Assembly: GCA_902728285.1 (NCBI GenBank)
Contig: CACVBU010000732.1
Span: forward strand, 1,795,926 to 1,859,925
Length of the DNA stretch: 64,000 nucleotides
Direction of reading: 5' to 3'
Source: Clytia hemisphaerica
Taxonomy: Eukaryota; Cnidaria; Hydrozoa; Leptothecata; Clytiidae
The notes under the pieces were generated by a model. The model was not told where the DNA came from. It saw only the letters and a program-made list of their open reading frames with translations, and made no database searches. Below are positions 45,698 through 58,011 of this stretch, in pieces. A program made the position numbers and the translations under genes. Every line of letters begins with the position of its first letter. Positions within the stretch are counted from its first letter, which is position 1.

Positions 45698-48600
45698 ACA
45701 AAGAATGTTCAAACTGTTTGAGATTGAAAAGAGAGCTCGAAGAAGCGACCAGGCAGATACAAATCAGAGGTAGGGTTGTCCAATAAGTTTTTTATTGATG
45801 CATAGCCTTTTAAATTGGGTCAATGGTGATATTTAAGGCAGTTACAGGCTAAGTTAGTTATGTATATTTAACTTTGCAATTACAAATTAAAATAACTTAC
45901 ATACTAGATCAACAACTGCATCAAATCAAATCAATATTTGTGCCTGACATCATTTCAACGCTGGAGTCAATAAACAATGTTGGTTCCAACCACAACAGTA
46001 CGGTAAGAAACTAAAAAAATAAAAGAAATGTTATCTTGTTGGGGACCTAATTTAAACAGGATCAAATTTCAAAGGGAAAAAAAGTTACACTGTATTTGGG
46101 ACAAATTCGTTTTTTTACTTGGGATTTTCCAGGTTTAAAAAGGGACATACAAATAAGGTTTTTCTAAAATTCTTTTCTAGGTGATTAGTAGTGATAGTCG
46201 AAGTAAATCATTCAAGGTGCAGGATGTATTGCCCAATGTCGCATCGGTAAGAAGATAGTTGCATATTGAGATAGTTTAAAACATGAAACATGAGATTGTG
46301 TCTCAATTTACAAAGGAAATACTAGGACATACTTGAGTTAACTTCCATAATGTACCTTACTAGATTCTTTAGATTTGAAAATAAAAAAATTTTACTTTAA
46401 AAAAATGTTCTTCATAGATTTCTGAGATATTTCCTATTTGGCTCAATAAATTCTGTAGCTTTGGACACCATACTAATACATTCACAAAAACTATTCTTAA
46501 AATCAACTTTCAGGAATGTGGAAATGTTACACCAAGTGGATCTAAGCCAAAGAAGATCACTCAACTGACCCAGTTGGTCAATAAATTTACACCTCCAACA
46601 GTTAAGGTGAGAACTCTGTACATTTTTTCATATGCATTATTCCAAACCTTTAATGGCTTACTTAATGACGGCTATATGGAGATTATTTTTGAAGGTTTAT
46701 TTAATCTTGTAAAATTGAAATTTAAAGGTCAAAAATTTTATATAGCACTCATCTTCTAAATTCATATCTTTCTTTATTCCATCATAGAATGGCCCATTAT
46801 TCAAAGAGCCCTCAGCATCAGTTTTGACAAGTGGACAAAGTGAGGCAATAGGGAAATATTAAATGTTTGGAAGGGAAATTTAAATCTCAAAGGTTTACGA
46901 AAATTAGAATTAGCTTTTGAATTTAGCAATTGAACCAAATTGCCAGTTTTCTAGTAAAATAAAAAATCAAACAGTTATTTTGACCTAATTTTTGTGTTAC
47001 CCTAACGAAGTCAGGTCTAAAAGCTAATAGACCTGTCACATGATGCACGCTTTGCCGAAATTCCCTAAAATAACACATCAAATTAAATTTTTGATTGAAA
47101 TTAAACATTGAGCATGCAGATTCTGTTGCCAAATTTATTGAGAATTTAGACCAGGCGAGCATGCTTGCACAATCAATAATGGAAAAAGGCATTACCCTGT
47201 TAAAATTGAATTATTCGATATTTTCTATCATATCAGCAGACGTTGACACCACCCTCAAAAGAGATTTTCACCGTTGGACAAAATAATACAATGAAACAGT
47301 TGCATCCACGGACACCACACATATTGTTGACAGATGATGATATTTTGAAGTTGAGGATCCCATCTAAAAATTCGAAGGAATGGAGACCATTTGTGAATGA
47401 GCTATTGTCTATGAAATTCACCAAAGAAGAGTTGGCAATGTAAGATTATGTACTTTTCTTCATTTCCATGCACAATTTAAACTAGCACCTCAATATTAAA
47501 TTTTTGCCTCTTTGGCGAGGCTAATTTAATTTGTTATTTTAAGGGCCAAGCTACCTAAAAAAGAGGGTCGTTCGGCAAAAAAATTAAAATAAAATTAGAA
47601 TTTTGTTTGTAAAATCTCCTAAAAAGGCAGCAAAAACTACATCTTGACAAAAATGCGAAATAGAAAATAAAAAGACACAAAAAGCTCGAATACACCTTTC
47701 CCGTAATTTGTAAAACTAATGCGCGCGCATTATTTTGATGCTCTCCACCGTTTCGGCTCTGGAGGTAAACAATCCTGTTTTTGCCTGCGTTTCCTTAGGG
47801 AAAGTTGGTTTTTTGAGCTTTTCTTAAGTTCTGTCGAACAAAATCCCCTCAAATTTTAGTATGTTCAATCTATTCATGATATTATGCCACCCTGAAAATA
47901 TTTTGCCAAAAGAAGATTGCTATCAAAAGTTAGAAACTGAAAACCCACTTTCCCTAACCCCTTGCAGGCAATAACGCGTTCGTTTACCTCCCAAACAATT
48001 TTATGCACAACGGTGGAGTGCACATTTCCCGGGGCCATTTCTGAGAAGTTTGAATTACGGGAAAGGTGTATTCAAGGATAAAATAAAAAATTGAAAATAA
48101 AATTTTCAAAACCTTTGATGAACTACAAAAATGTTGAAAATTTGGCAGTCTGTAAGGCAATGAAAATAAAAACTTCGTAGCAAAATCAATTTTATATTTA
48201 TCTCTATTTTTGGAATTTCGCTACCGATCGACCCATGTTTAGGCGGGCATCGAAAAAATGCTCTGTTCGCGTTGCAACGGGTGTTAAAAATGCGGGCGGT
48301 CAAAAACATTCCCGTTTTTTTTTTAATCACCCCAGTAACTCAGGGGCAGGTGGTAACGTGAGCAAAACATTTTTTCGATGGTCGTCAGAGCAATTGAGAA
48401 AAAAGCTATACTTTAAAAGAACAAATTGCTTTTCCCAGATTTTTTTCCGCATCTCCGCACCGGAAAATCAGCGGAAAATTTGATGCTGGTGGGTGACGCA
48501 AATAGAACAATTTTGAACCGCCTTACCGAGTTAAATGATGGGAATCATACAATTTTTTACAAACGGCCTCTAATGTTTAATTTTACTAACATCTCTTTCT

Positions 48601-49665
48601 TTAACATGTAACATTGCAACCTCATTTCAGGTCTTCAGCTGAAGGAAAGGAAAATAAAAAAACAAAGACCTCAAAACCAGCGTTGAACCCCTTCATCATC
48701 AAAGAATTGATAGGTATGAAATAAAGTTGGCCTTGTGTCAATGCACACATGTGTTAGTGGGTGCATGTCACTAGTCCGACAGTAAAATAGTTCGAATCTG
48801 TAAAATAAATTTACAATTTGGAAGTCTTTTTTTCCGACGTCACTTTTGTCCGAAAACGAAAGATTTTAGAGTGTCGAATGTTGAATAAGGGTTTTTCACT
48901 GAGAAAATATTTTAATAAAATCTAATTTTGGCGGCATTTTGACATAATTAGAAATAAAGGACCAATCAGGGTTGTAAATCACTAAAGAAGGGTCGTAAAA
49001 ACAGCCAAATCCAATTTCTTGACTCTCAAAAGCCTAATCCTAACAAGCTTCCCAAAATTTAAGAAAAATCGGGTTTAGGGTCCTAATCTCAAAATCAGGA
49101 CTTTGGATTTTTAAATAAAAGATGTGCCTCCTCTTCCGCGATTCATATTTCGTTTTTTATATGTTTTTTTGACTCGTTGTCGGACAAAATTGTTGTCGGA
49201 ATACTGACGCATTTGTCAAAGCCAACGTCGGATATTTTTACTGTCGGACTAGAAAGTGTCGGACTACTGACGACCTCCCGTGTTAGTTATGACCTTTCCA
49301 CCTAACATTCATTGCCTTTATATGAGACTTGCGGAATTAATATAAATATATCATCAAATGGACTTACCTGAGTTGAACTTTCAAAATTTCTTTCATCTTA
49401 GCCTATACAACAACAAAGTGGCCATATAAAAAGGCTGAAGGTGACAAACCAGCGGAGGGATATTCGGAATCAATGTGTAAACGAACGATAAATAACAAAT
49501 GTGGGTCTGCCAGAAGTAAGTTTACTTTCAGTCACGTTTGATTAGTTTGATATTTACAGATTTCTACATATGTATGAGCCTGTCTAGCAGAAGCTGAAAA
49601 GAACGACATGCTATGTTCATTTTGTTTTGATTTTGATGTTCCATTTCAACTATTTTGCAGAATGA
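45698..49665 (+). CDS. BEN domain gene, 5' end not found
   Basis: Exons: 45698-45769, 45908-46002, 46181-46246, 46514-46606, 46788-46839, about 47237-47439, 48631-48713, 49402-49515 and a last exon 49661-49665 holding only AA plus the TGA stop. Splice motifs are good and phases agree, except the junction 46839/47237, where an exon may be missing or shifted. The product starts with a CxxC and coiled coil (CSNCLRLKRELEEATRQIQ), has a Ser/Pro linker, then a clear BEN domain: EWRPFVNELLSMKFTKEEL, KPALNPFIIKELI, and the C-terminal SESMCKRTINNKCGSARK. BEN domains bind DNA or chromatin proteins, often as repressors, and frequently follow a coiled coil. The first coding exon probably lies upstream and was not identified. 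Confidence 0.75.
47693..48068. mobile_element. MITE, 376 bp, TA target duplication (intron)
   Basis: Ends CACCTTTCCCGTAATTTG and its complement CAAACTT/GAATTACGGGAAAGGTG side, flanked by TA (47691-47692, 48069-48070). The inside also has GGAGGTAAACNA against TNGTTTACCTCC inverted pieces. In an intron of the BEN gene. Confidence 0.75.
48235..48385. mobile_element. Short relative of the CATCGAAAA MITE (intron)
   Basis: GGCGGGCATCGAAAAAATGC on the left and GCAAAACATTTTTTCGATGG on the right form inverted ends like those of 12424-12683. Confidence 0.45.
48714..49401. other. Intron with GTCGGA-rich inverted repeat
   Basis: CTAGTCCGACAGTAAAATA at 48773 faces TATTTTTACTGTCGGACTAG at 49233, and TCCGACGTC/GTCGGA words recur, so a MITE of about 480 bp probably fills this intron. 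No coding sequence. Confidence 0.55.
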
Positions 49666-50180
49666 TTTTCACTTCTCAAAGCTGACACATTCCTGAGCCG
49701 TTCTAGTCTTGACGGCTATTTTCCCGAACATTACCGCCCACGCGGCGATTCATTTCTTTTAGCACTAACAGCGGGCTTTTTGAATTTTAGAACTACCAAA
49801 GCAGAAGAACGACGCGTAATCAATGACTGCTTTCGCAAGTCTGCATTTGAAAAAAATCATAACTAATTTCTCATACTAAATGAATACTTGAATCATACTT
49901 GAGCATACTTCAGTTATTTCCTTAAGGGCAAGGCTAAAAAACATGCCCCTACTTGACAGCTTAAATATTTTGGTTAAGGTAGGTACAAGAAAGCGTCACC
50001 GTCATTTAAGACAAGCAAGCTATCAATCATGGCTAATTCCGTGATTTGATTGGTCTATTATCCAATGTTTACAATCAGAATAGTCTTAACTTCCCATGAA
50101 TTTTTTGTCCTGTAAACTAAGTTTAGATCTAAAATAGCGAGGCAAATTTTAAAAACAAACTCATTGGACAGAAAACAGAA
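49666..50180. other. Intergenic, 3' of the BEN gene
   Basis: No gene is seen. The DNA between the BEN gene stop and the LINE tail shows no clear repeat. Confidence 0.35.
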
Positions 50181-52340
50181 AGATATATAGATAGATAGAT
50201 AGATAAATATATTTACCGGTTTATACTTTCCTGTTGATTATATACAGGGTGACAGATAAAATATGTACATGTCTCTTTTAACGATGCAAATAAAATGTTA
50301 GCTCAAGTTATGTACCAATAATACTATGCGCTGATAAAAATAAGTAAAGTAATATTTCCCTAATTAGTTTAGTAGTCAGTGAATGAGAAAACGGAAGGGA
50401 AACACACGAAGAATAGTTCAGAGAACCAGTGGACTCGGAGTAACCTAAGGTTTAGTATTCACAAGTGCAAACAAATGCAGAGGTAGCTATAAAGGGAGAT
50501 GGTACTGTTCTGTTTCTGAACGAGACAAGGTAACAGAAGACGAAGATATGAAGAGAAAAGGAAGAAGGAAGGAGTGAGAAATGGAAAGAGAGAAAACCGA
50601 GGAAGAGAAAATGGGTTATTTATTGGACGGGAGGGGGGGGGTGATAGGCCAGAATCAAGATTCAGCAAGTTTAGTTAATAGATAACGTTGTAGGTGTGAC
50701 TTAAAGGTAGACTTAGAAATTGATTTAAAGTCTGCGATTTTTAGTTTAGTGTGGAGTTCATTCCAGTCCCTGGTGACTAGAGTTGCTACACTAAGGGATC
50801 CATATCTTACCGTGGTTGTTGTAGGGGGTTCAAGACGCAAAGAAGATTGACGTGTTGCTTCCTGGTTAGGTGTTAATCTAAGAAAACCAAGACAAAAATA
50901 GTTAGGTATTGTTTTGTTGACAAAGTCAAACGCAAGGAGGCAATTTTTTACCTTAAGAAGTTTACTGATGGGTAGGATTGCAGATTTGATAAACAGAGGA
51001 CGAGCAGATTGTCTTGGTTTCTTAAAGTGAATGGTTCTTAAAGCTTTGTTTTGGAGAACTTCGATTTTTTCAAGAGATTGTTGTGTTATATAACCAAGAG
51101 TTTGAAGACAATAGCTGACATGGGACTCAAACAGTGCGTAGTAAATAGATATAAGGGTTTTAAAATCAACAAAGTCTCTCAATTTAGACAGGAATCCTAC
51201 TGTGCGTGAAAGTTTCTTAGTTAGGTCTTGAACCTGATAGTCCCATGAAAGGTGTTCATCAAGAATTATACCTAGATACTTAGCCTTTGTTGTGGGAAGC
51301 AGCTTCTGTCCACTAAGTCTAAAATTAAGTTTTTTTGTGAAGGAATTTCTAGACGATCGAAATAAAATAAGTTCAGTTTTCGATGTATTCAAGCTGATTT
51401 TTTTTGCCCTTAACCAGTGAACAAGGAGCGCAAGGTCACGATTAACTTTTCTGTTAAGCTGTTTAATGGATTCGTCGCAGCAGATCAGACTTGTATCGTC
51501 TGCAAAGTGAATGGCTGTTGAATTTTCAAGAGAAAGTTGGAGATCATTTATGTAGATTATGAAAAGTAAAGGACCCAAGACAGATCCCTGAGGCACCCCA
51601 TGTCTTATCGGTATGTATTTTGAAGATGTATTTCTGATTTCCACACATTGCTCTCGACCTGATAGGTATGATTTGAGAATATTTAGGGCAGGCCCTCTTA
51701 TTCCATATTGTTCAAGTTTGCAAAGGAGGATATCGTGATCAAAAGTGTCAAATGCTTTTTTTAAATCAATGAAAACCCCTGCAGCAATCTGTCCAGAGTC
51801 CAAAGCTTTTCTTACCAGTTCAGTGAGAGCAACTACAGCATGATTAGTACTGTGGCCTTTCCTAAAGCCGAATTGTTTAGATGAAAAAATATTATTATCT
51901 TTAAAGAAGCGAGAAAGTCTAAAATGTAGAACTTTTTCAAAAATTTTATTCATATTAGAAAGTAAAGAAATAGGCCTGTAATTGCCAACATCAAGTTCAG
52001 AGTCTTTTTTGTGTAGAGGTTTGACTGTTGCTCTCTTCAAACAGTCTGGATAAACTCCTTCATGGATAGAAAAATGTGCGCAAGGACAGTGCTTGCTGTA
52101 GGAGCTATCATCTTTAGGAAAGAATTTGGGATGCTGGACGGGCCTGAAGCCTGAAGTCCGTCAAGTTCATTGATCAACTTAAGAACAGATTCAGGAGTAA
52201 TCCTGTTGAGATAAATAGAGTATAATTTCTAAACACCTAAATAATCTGAAAATGTTTTAGCAGTCCTAGGGATTTGTTGTTTTGTTTTCTCTGCAATAAT
52301 TTAAAGGCGGGACTGAATTTCAGCCCTGAAAAATACATAA
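50181..52340 (-). mobile_element. 5'-truncated non-LTR retrotransposon (LINE)
   Basis: Read on the minus strand, the reverse transcriptase ORF is followed by about 450 bp of 3' UTR and a simple-repeat tail (TATCTATCTATC at 50181-50210). The 5' end is lost near 52340, typical of aborted target-primed reverse transcription. No endonuclease domain remains. Flanks were not resolved into a clear target duplication. Confidence 0.8.
50655..52040 (-). CDS. LINE reverse transcriptase, C-terminal 461 aa
   Basis: The frame contains the canonical non-LTR reverse transcriptase blocks in order: NYRPISLLS (about residue 20), FIDLKKAFDTFDHDIL (about 90-105), HGVPQGSVLGPLLFIIYIND (about 147-166), FADDTSL (179-185, with the catalytic DD) and a KYLGIILDEHLSW block, then a thumb and C-terminal region to the stop. 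It is uninterrupted for 461 codons, so this insertion is fairly young. Continuing upstream, matching sequence (ELDGLQASGPSSIPN...) appears in another frame at about 52080-52200, so there is a frame break. The clade looks jockey/CR1-like; I cannot be more exact. Confidence 0.9.
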   Translation of the reverse strand: MKRATVKPLHKKDSELDVGNYRPISLLSNMNKIFEKVLHFRLSRFFKDNNIFSSKQFGFRKGHSTNHAVVALTELVRKALDSGQIAAGVFIDLKKAFDTFDHDILLCKLEQYGIRGPALNILKSYLSGREQCVEIRNTSSKYIPIRHGVPQGSVLGPLLFIIYINDLQLSLENSTAIHFADDTSLICCDESIKQLNRKVNRDLALLVHWLRAKKISLNTSKTELILFRSSRNSFTKKLNFRLSGQKLLPTTKAKYLGIILDEHLSWDYQVQDLTKKLSRTVGFLSKLRDFVDFKTLISIYYALFESHVSYCLQTLGYITQQSLEKIEVLQNKALRTIHFKKPRQSARPLFIKSAILPISKLLKVKNCLLAFDFVNKTIPNYFCLGFLRLTPNQEATRQSSLRLEPPTTTTVRYGSLSVATLVTRDWNELHTKLKIADFKSISKSTFKSHLQRYLLTKLAES

Positions 52341-54130
52341 AATAAGTATAATATAATAAGGACTGTTCTTCCCTGTTTTCAAAACTCAAGCCGTCAATCC
52401 TTCTTTTTAAGTGACGAAACTAATGACTAAACTAACAAAAGGAAAATTATTGTTCAATTACTATATATGGTGAAGATAAGAGATCTGATCTCAAGAAGAG
52501 CAAGTGTTGAAAATACTGAATAAAATTAAGATGAAACATAAAAAGGGGCTAATATTTTTATAACTAGCAAGTAGCTTTCGCTTTGATGCTCCCGATGACA
52601 GGCATTTGACAGTGATTGATTGAAATTCAGAAAAGGCGAAATGCCGTGTTTATTTTTGTCAGAAATACAGTGATATTGCAAAGTAGTCAATTTTTCTCAG
52701 CCATAGCTTGCACTAAACATGTCTCTTTAATAGATACCTTATAAAGCTTGAATTACAAAGCTTTTCATGTTTTATAGGCAGGGTCTTGGAATAATCTTCA
52801 GGAAATATTTAGAATGACTTTCTTCTCAAAAGCATTTTCTTTGAAACAACAATGACAAAAATAAAAATAACAAACATATCAAAACATGAATTTATAATTT
52901 CCAAAACTATATTTTGACAATGATATAATTTTCAGCTAAGTTGTTGTCTATATCGTAATGTAATATTGTTTTGTAAAGAATACAGTGGGTACAGAAGCAT
53001 TCCAAAACCAAAATGATTCTAAATAAACCAAACAACAGGAACATAACATGAAATATCCTTCAGGAATTTCTCCAACAAAAGGAGTGTTAATGTCAAGTTT
53101 GTGTACTGTCAACTGCTCTAAAATGGGATTACTTGAGATAACATGGGACATACTGCTTTCTGGTCAGCTTTTTCTCTCCATCGTCACATCCTCTTCAACA
53201 ACATACAAACAGATCCATGTTTCTTGGACAGTACAAAAAAGATGATTCTGTGGAGGTTCGGTTAAAATGGTTGCTGTTTTGGTGTCCTATTGCACAAACA
53301 TTGCACAGAACCATTAAAAACGCAGACAATTCATTCCAATTCTTGTTCAACATTTTGAAGTCAAAACTCTCTTGTCATTAAAATGTTATGTTAAAATGAA
53401 GTTTGATGATTGATTGAACAGCTGCTATCTTTGTGCAAACTCAGCATATTTGAAGCAGCGATTCAGACCTTGTAAAAACATATAATGTCAATCTGGCTTT
53501 AAAGCAGTTGATGGTACATCCAACGTGTAAAACTACTTTAATTAATGGTTAATATGGTATTTGTCATGGTGACTGAACGAAGGCTGGAAGGCAAAACCAT
53601 AAAGCTGAAATAGGAATAGAGAAGAAGAAACTGTCAATAGATAATTTGTAATAAATATCCAGGTGATGTCAATCAGACTGTTTGATTACCGTGAAAAAGG
53701 GTAATCACTGGAGGGAAACTGGTATCGCCTCCAAATAGTAGAGCTTTCTGGTAATAAAATTGTAAAAATTCAAAAGTCAAAAACATTTAATTTACATTTT
53801 AGCTTAGACAAAGTGCAGACCAAGAAAGGTCTGCAGTTTGGAGGCAATGTAAAGTTTCCCTCAAATGATGCAAATTACCCTTTTTCACGGGTACCAATCT
53901 AATCTAACATTATCAAACGATAGGTGTTACATTACCGCAACCAAGTCGAACAGTCACGAAACTAAAAGATTCTGGTAAAGTTGAATTATGTTCGAACGAC
54001 CCTGCCGATTCCCTGGAGTCCAGGGATTTTCTTGTTGCGTGTCAGAGGATTTTAACATTACTTTTTGAGACTTACCCCGGACTGAACGCGTGGTCTGCGA
54101 GACGTACTTAAACAATTGGGCGATCACACC
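52341..54130. other. Intergenic region with dispersed repeat fragment
   Basis: 52440-52570 matches the repeat at 56230-56340 (TATATATGGTGAAGAT, AGAGCAAGTGTTGAAAATAC). At 53690-53900 an inverted pair is visible: TACCGTGAAAAAGGGTAAT against ATTACCCTTTTTCACGGGTA, with GGAGGGAAACT/AGTTTCCCTC-like inner parts, a probable MITE of about 215 bp. Otherwise no gene. Confidence 0.5.
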
Positions 54131-54137
54131 GGGCGTC

Positions 54138-54325
54138 AATAGACCTTTTTTCAAAGAGGCCACCCTGTTGAATAATTATGTAGTCCAGCGGAAAAACAAT
54201 GATAAAACCATGCATAATTATTACAATATGCACGATACAGTAATTATGCTTGGCTCTATCATTGCTTTTACGGCTGGACTACATAATTATTCAACAGGAC
54301 GTTCTCTTTGAAAAAAGGTCTATTT
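54138..54325. mobile_element. MITE with long inverted ends (about 190 bp)
   Basis: Left AATAGACCTTTTTTCAAAGA and right TCTTTGAAAAAAGGTCTATT are exact complements, followed by inner inverted CCTGTTGAATAATTATGTAG. No certain target duplication. Confidence 0.75.
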
Positions 54326-54670
54326 CACCATCCCTATTCTGCCCGCTTTCATGCGAACTTAGTCGACCGTGCGTTAACTCGTGACAATATGTTCACTTAT
54401 CCAGCCGAGTGGTTCACTTATCTGGCAGCGCAATTTGTTTGTCTGAGGATAGAAATATTTCTTTCGCTCGACAGGGTCGTCTTCGATCAGGTTCAGTAAC
54501 CAAACACCTATAGTTTGATTCTGTTTGATAAAATTTGATGGTTCAATTACAAAAATTTGGATCAATTGAATTCAATTGACATCGCCTGGAGATAAACAGA
54601 AGGTTCCTTAATGGTGGTATGCAAAGTTTTTTCCAATTTCTGATAATAATTACCCAAAAGTAACAAGTAA

Positions 54671-55276
54671 CCAGTCGGGTGTTTAAGATAAAAACTGCAA
54701 TTATTGCTCTTTTCGGAAACTATTGCCCAAAACGGCAATTTTTTTAACGATGAAATGCTGAATCAGCAAAAAAATAAAAAAGTAAATAAATGAAAATTGC
54801 CGTTTTCGGCAATTATTGCCGTTTTTGCCAATAAAAGTTGATTTTATTATTGAACACGTGGTATTTGACACCCTCGCGATAAGCAGGCCCACTGTGCCTC
54901 GTTTAGTTTTGTTTTCAACTGGTTTTTGTTGGAAATGCAGATAGCAAAATCGGGTCATATGTAAACAAATTTACAACAGGGGTTTTGTTATCTCTTTCTG
55001 GCTGTGTTTCGGCATCGATGCAGGATCTTTTAACTTATTATTTTAGAACTTTTCATGTTATTGAGCAACGAAAAATTGAAATAATCACTTTTAAAAATCC
55101 GAAAAACCTTTTTCTCGATGCAATTTTACTATTTTCAAACACCTCTGACATCTTTGCCCTTAAAAGGACAACACATTTTGCTGATTCAGCATTTCATCGT
55201 TAAAAAAATTGCCGTTTTCGGCAATAATTTCCGAAAAGAGCAATAATTGCAGTTTTTATCTTAAACACCCGACTGG
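54671..55276. mobile_element. 606-bp MITE, TAA target duplication (PIF/Harbinger-like)
   Basis: The ends CCAGTCGGGTGTTTAAG and CTTAAACACCCGACTGG begin inverted repeats of about 105 bp. TAA flanks both sides (54668-54670, 55277-55279). A 3-bp TWA duplication is typical of PIF/Harbinger. Both arms contain a near-palindromic TGCTGAATCAGCA or TGCTGATTCAGCA, similar to a Maf recognition element. No transposase inside. Confidence 0.85.
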
Positions 55277-55812
55277 TAACTGATGATGCCTGATTATACA
55301 ACAAGCAAGGATACAAAGCAAAAAGAAATTCTTTAAAATAATTTTCAATCATACATCCTATCTGAAACATTACTTTTGATAAAATAGTATTATACTTACT
55401 ATCAAAGTTGCAGGACAGTCTATGGGATTATACCTTCTACTTTCTGAAACCAACTGGTCCCAAGTTGCTTCGTTGCTTTTTGTTGTATATAAAGCTATGA
55501 CTTTGGAGCGCTAAAGACGCTAAATATTTCTGTTCACGCGGTGTTGTTGTATTCTAAGCTATGACTTTGGAGCGCCAAAAACGCAAAATATCTGTTCGCG
55601 CGGTCGAAGCTAGCTTAGAAGCTCACCACACGGCAATCTTTTAGATGCGGTCACTAGGTTACATCGTCCCGTTTTCTTGAACAATTTTTCGCCAGCTCGA
55701 TCCCCAGCACGGCCTCGTGAAGCAACATAGGCTCCCTTCGGGAGCAATTATACGTTTTTTTCCATATTTTTTTGAATTTTTCTAAATATATAAATCAAAC
55801 CAACCAAACATT
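55277..55812. other. Intergenic, with a short duplicated segment
   Basis: AGCTATGACTTTGGAGCGC occurs at about 55494 and 55559 within two ~65-bp direct repeats that end GCGCGGT or CGCGGTG. No gene is seen. Confidence 0.5.
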
Positions 55813-56075
55813 GGGCTCTTCCAGAAAAAATCCGTTCATAGGGGGTGGAGGATGAATTGTCCAGGGGTATTGAAAAAATACCAAAAAATTGCAATGTCCA
55901 GGGGGTAAATTCCAATGTCCAGGGGTAATTTTTTGTGTCCACGGGGTTGATTTGATGTTTGTCCAGGGGTATAACCCGTGTCCATGGGGTTAAAAATCAA
56001 AATGTCCAGGGGTAATTCATGAAAAAAATAATATATCCGCCACCCCCTATGAACGGATTTTTTCTGGAAAAGCCC
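55813..56075. mobile_element. GGGCTCTTCC MITE, copy 3
   Basis: Same family as 35871-36078 in reverse internal orientation: ends GGGCTCTTCCAGAAAAAATC and GATTTTTTCTGGAAAAGCCC, ATT on both sides (55810-55812, 56076-56078). The inside repeats TGTCCAGGGGT. Slightly longer (263 bp). Confidence 0.9.
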
Positions 56076-56089
56076 ATTCTGTCAAGAAA

Positions 56090-56340
56090 TGAGAATTTAA
56101 TGCGAAAAAGAACCAACAAACCGATAGACATAAAGTTAAAAGAGCCAAGCAGCAAAACAAAACAGCAATCACATAAACGCAAACACCAAAAACCACTCAA
56201 AAACCCAACCAATATACTTGCAGTTCAGTCCTGACAATTATTATATATGGTGAAGATCAGAGATCTGACCTTAAGTTAAGGAGAGCAAGTGTCGAAAATA
56301 CTAAGTAAAATAAAGATGAAACCCGCAGTCAAATCAAACT
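56090..56340 (+). repeat. Dispersed repeat, plus-strand copy
   Basis: Inverted relative of 28961-29270, sharing AAAAAGAACCAACAAACCGA-like sequence and GGTGAAGATCAGAGATCTGA. A third partial copy is at 52440-52570. Confidence 0.6.
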
Positions 56341-57080
56341 AGCACACAAATACAAAGAAACAAAAAAGGGGTTAAACAACAGACAAACCAAACAAGTTCA
56401 AAGAGACAAGAACAAGACAAACGACAAGTATTAAAAAACACAAATTTCCAAAAAGTAGGCCCATAACCCGGTTCGACACCTAAAGTCCGAAATGCCGTGC
56501 AGCCGTCCACACGGGAAAGAACGAAAAAGAAAATGACTGAGATAACTAACATACATAATTGAGTTATGGAAGACTGGAATGAACCCATAAAAGGGGTTGC
56601 GGAACGAGCGTTCCGTTTTCGCAAAGCGAAGAAATCTCTACGCCATTATTAATGCAGAATTACAAAAAAAGAAAAACGAATAGGACCTTACAATTTACGT
56701 TGAATTTATTGCCAGTGAGAATGTTTGAAAAATTAGAAACGTATGAAGACAGAGGTGTTCCAAAAGCACCTGGGGATATTTGAAAAGTTATTTGTACTCG
56801 ATTTTGTGATACTTTTATAACAGTTTTAAAAAATCTTGCTGATCAAAATTACAATCAATTGTAAAAGGGGTTACGCACGATACGAAAATCTCGTGTTCGC
56901 AAGCGAAAGGTTTTTTACACTACATACCGTAGGATCGCTAAACTTCCTTATTCCCAGCGAAACTTTCCGATTGCTAGTGTACAACTAGACTAGTATAGTC
57001 GTTGAATGAAAAACATCACACCGAAAAATCTTACTAGATTGGTAAAATCAGGAAACCGTATCTAGAACGATACCCTTAAC
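56341..57080. other. Intergenic
   Basis: No gene is supported. Two GGGGTTGCGGAACG / GGGGTTACGCACGA stretches followed by TTTTCGCAAAGCGAA / GTTCGCAAGCGAAAG (56594 and 56878) look like ends of a repeat pair. Confidence 0.4.
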
Positions 57081-57084
57081 AAAA

Positions 57085-57450
57085 GTGAGTATACTCTAAG
57101 TATGATTTGTTCATACTCAAAATATACTTTGGTAGTATCATATGAATACAAAAAATATACAATACGAGTATACTCTATGTATACTTTGAATGTATTTTTG
57201 TCATACTTCGTGACATATACTTGATATAGGTGTAATTTTGGACAAGAGAATATACTTAAACTATAATTTTACTATGAAACTTAAAATCTATATACAAGCT
57301 GTTAAAGTATACTTTAATGACATTCAAAGTATAGTTCAAGTACATTTTTTATGTTTACACATCACTGATTTGACATGTAGCTTTGAAGTACTATTTAAGT
57401 ATGAACTAAGTATACTAGGAGTATATTCCAAATATACTTGCTATACTTTA
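57085..57450. repeat. AGTATACT-rich palindromic tract
   Basis: AGTATACT, AAGTATA and TATACTTNNA words occur more than a dozen times in both orientations, so the whole segment can fold on itself. It is probably a hairpin MITE; limits are approximate. Confidence 0.6.
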
Positions 57451-58011
57451 AAGGAACGAGAAAAAAAATTAGGGGGAAAAAATATATTTTTACTGTGAAA
57501 AACTCATAGTTGCCGCAAGGAAAATAATTTGTTTTGCCTTTTTCATGGTTTTTCAGCTGTAAACGCACTTGTACCTACCTACATAGAAAGGAATGTTAGT
57601 CAAGTTTTGTCAAAAAGATTGAAAAATGTTTGGGAATATGAAAGAAATTTATCCAAAAACGGGCAAACGCTATAAAATTAATTCCTGCAGAGTGTGACAT
57701 TTTCATTTTTTCAGACTGAAAATTAGTTCTCCTAGAGTCAACAAAAATACATGTTCTTTGCATACCTCAAATTTCTCTAAGCCATCAAAACCTCTTGAGG
57801 ATATATATGACACCGCCTCGCCCAGGCAGTTGGGAAAGATTATATGCCAAAGATAAGTAATTTATATACCTTTTTCACTCATGAATCAGAATCATAATAG
57901 CCAACCACAATCAATCCATTTTGTAGGGACATTCAGTTAATTTATTTTTTTATTATATTTTGGCAATCTGTAGAAAACAAAAAGAATAGAAAATTACGCT
58001 TATGCTGAAAA
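57451..58011. other. Intergenic, 3' of the minus-strand BEN-like gene
   Basis: Remnants of the AACTAATTTTGGC family around 57670-57740 (AATTAATTCCTGCAGAG, AAATTAGTTCTCCTAGAG). No gene. Confidence 0.4.
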
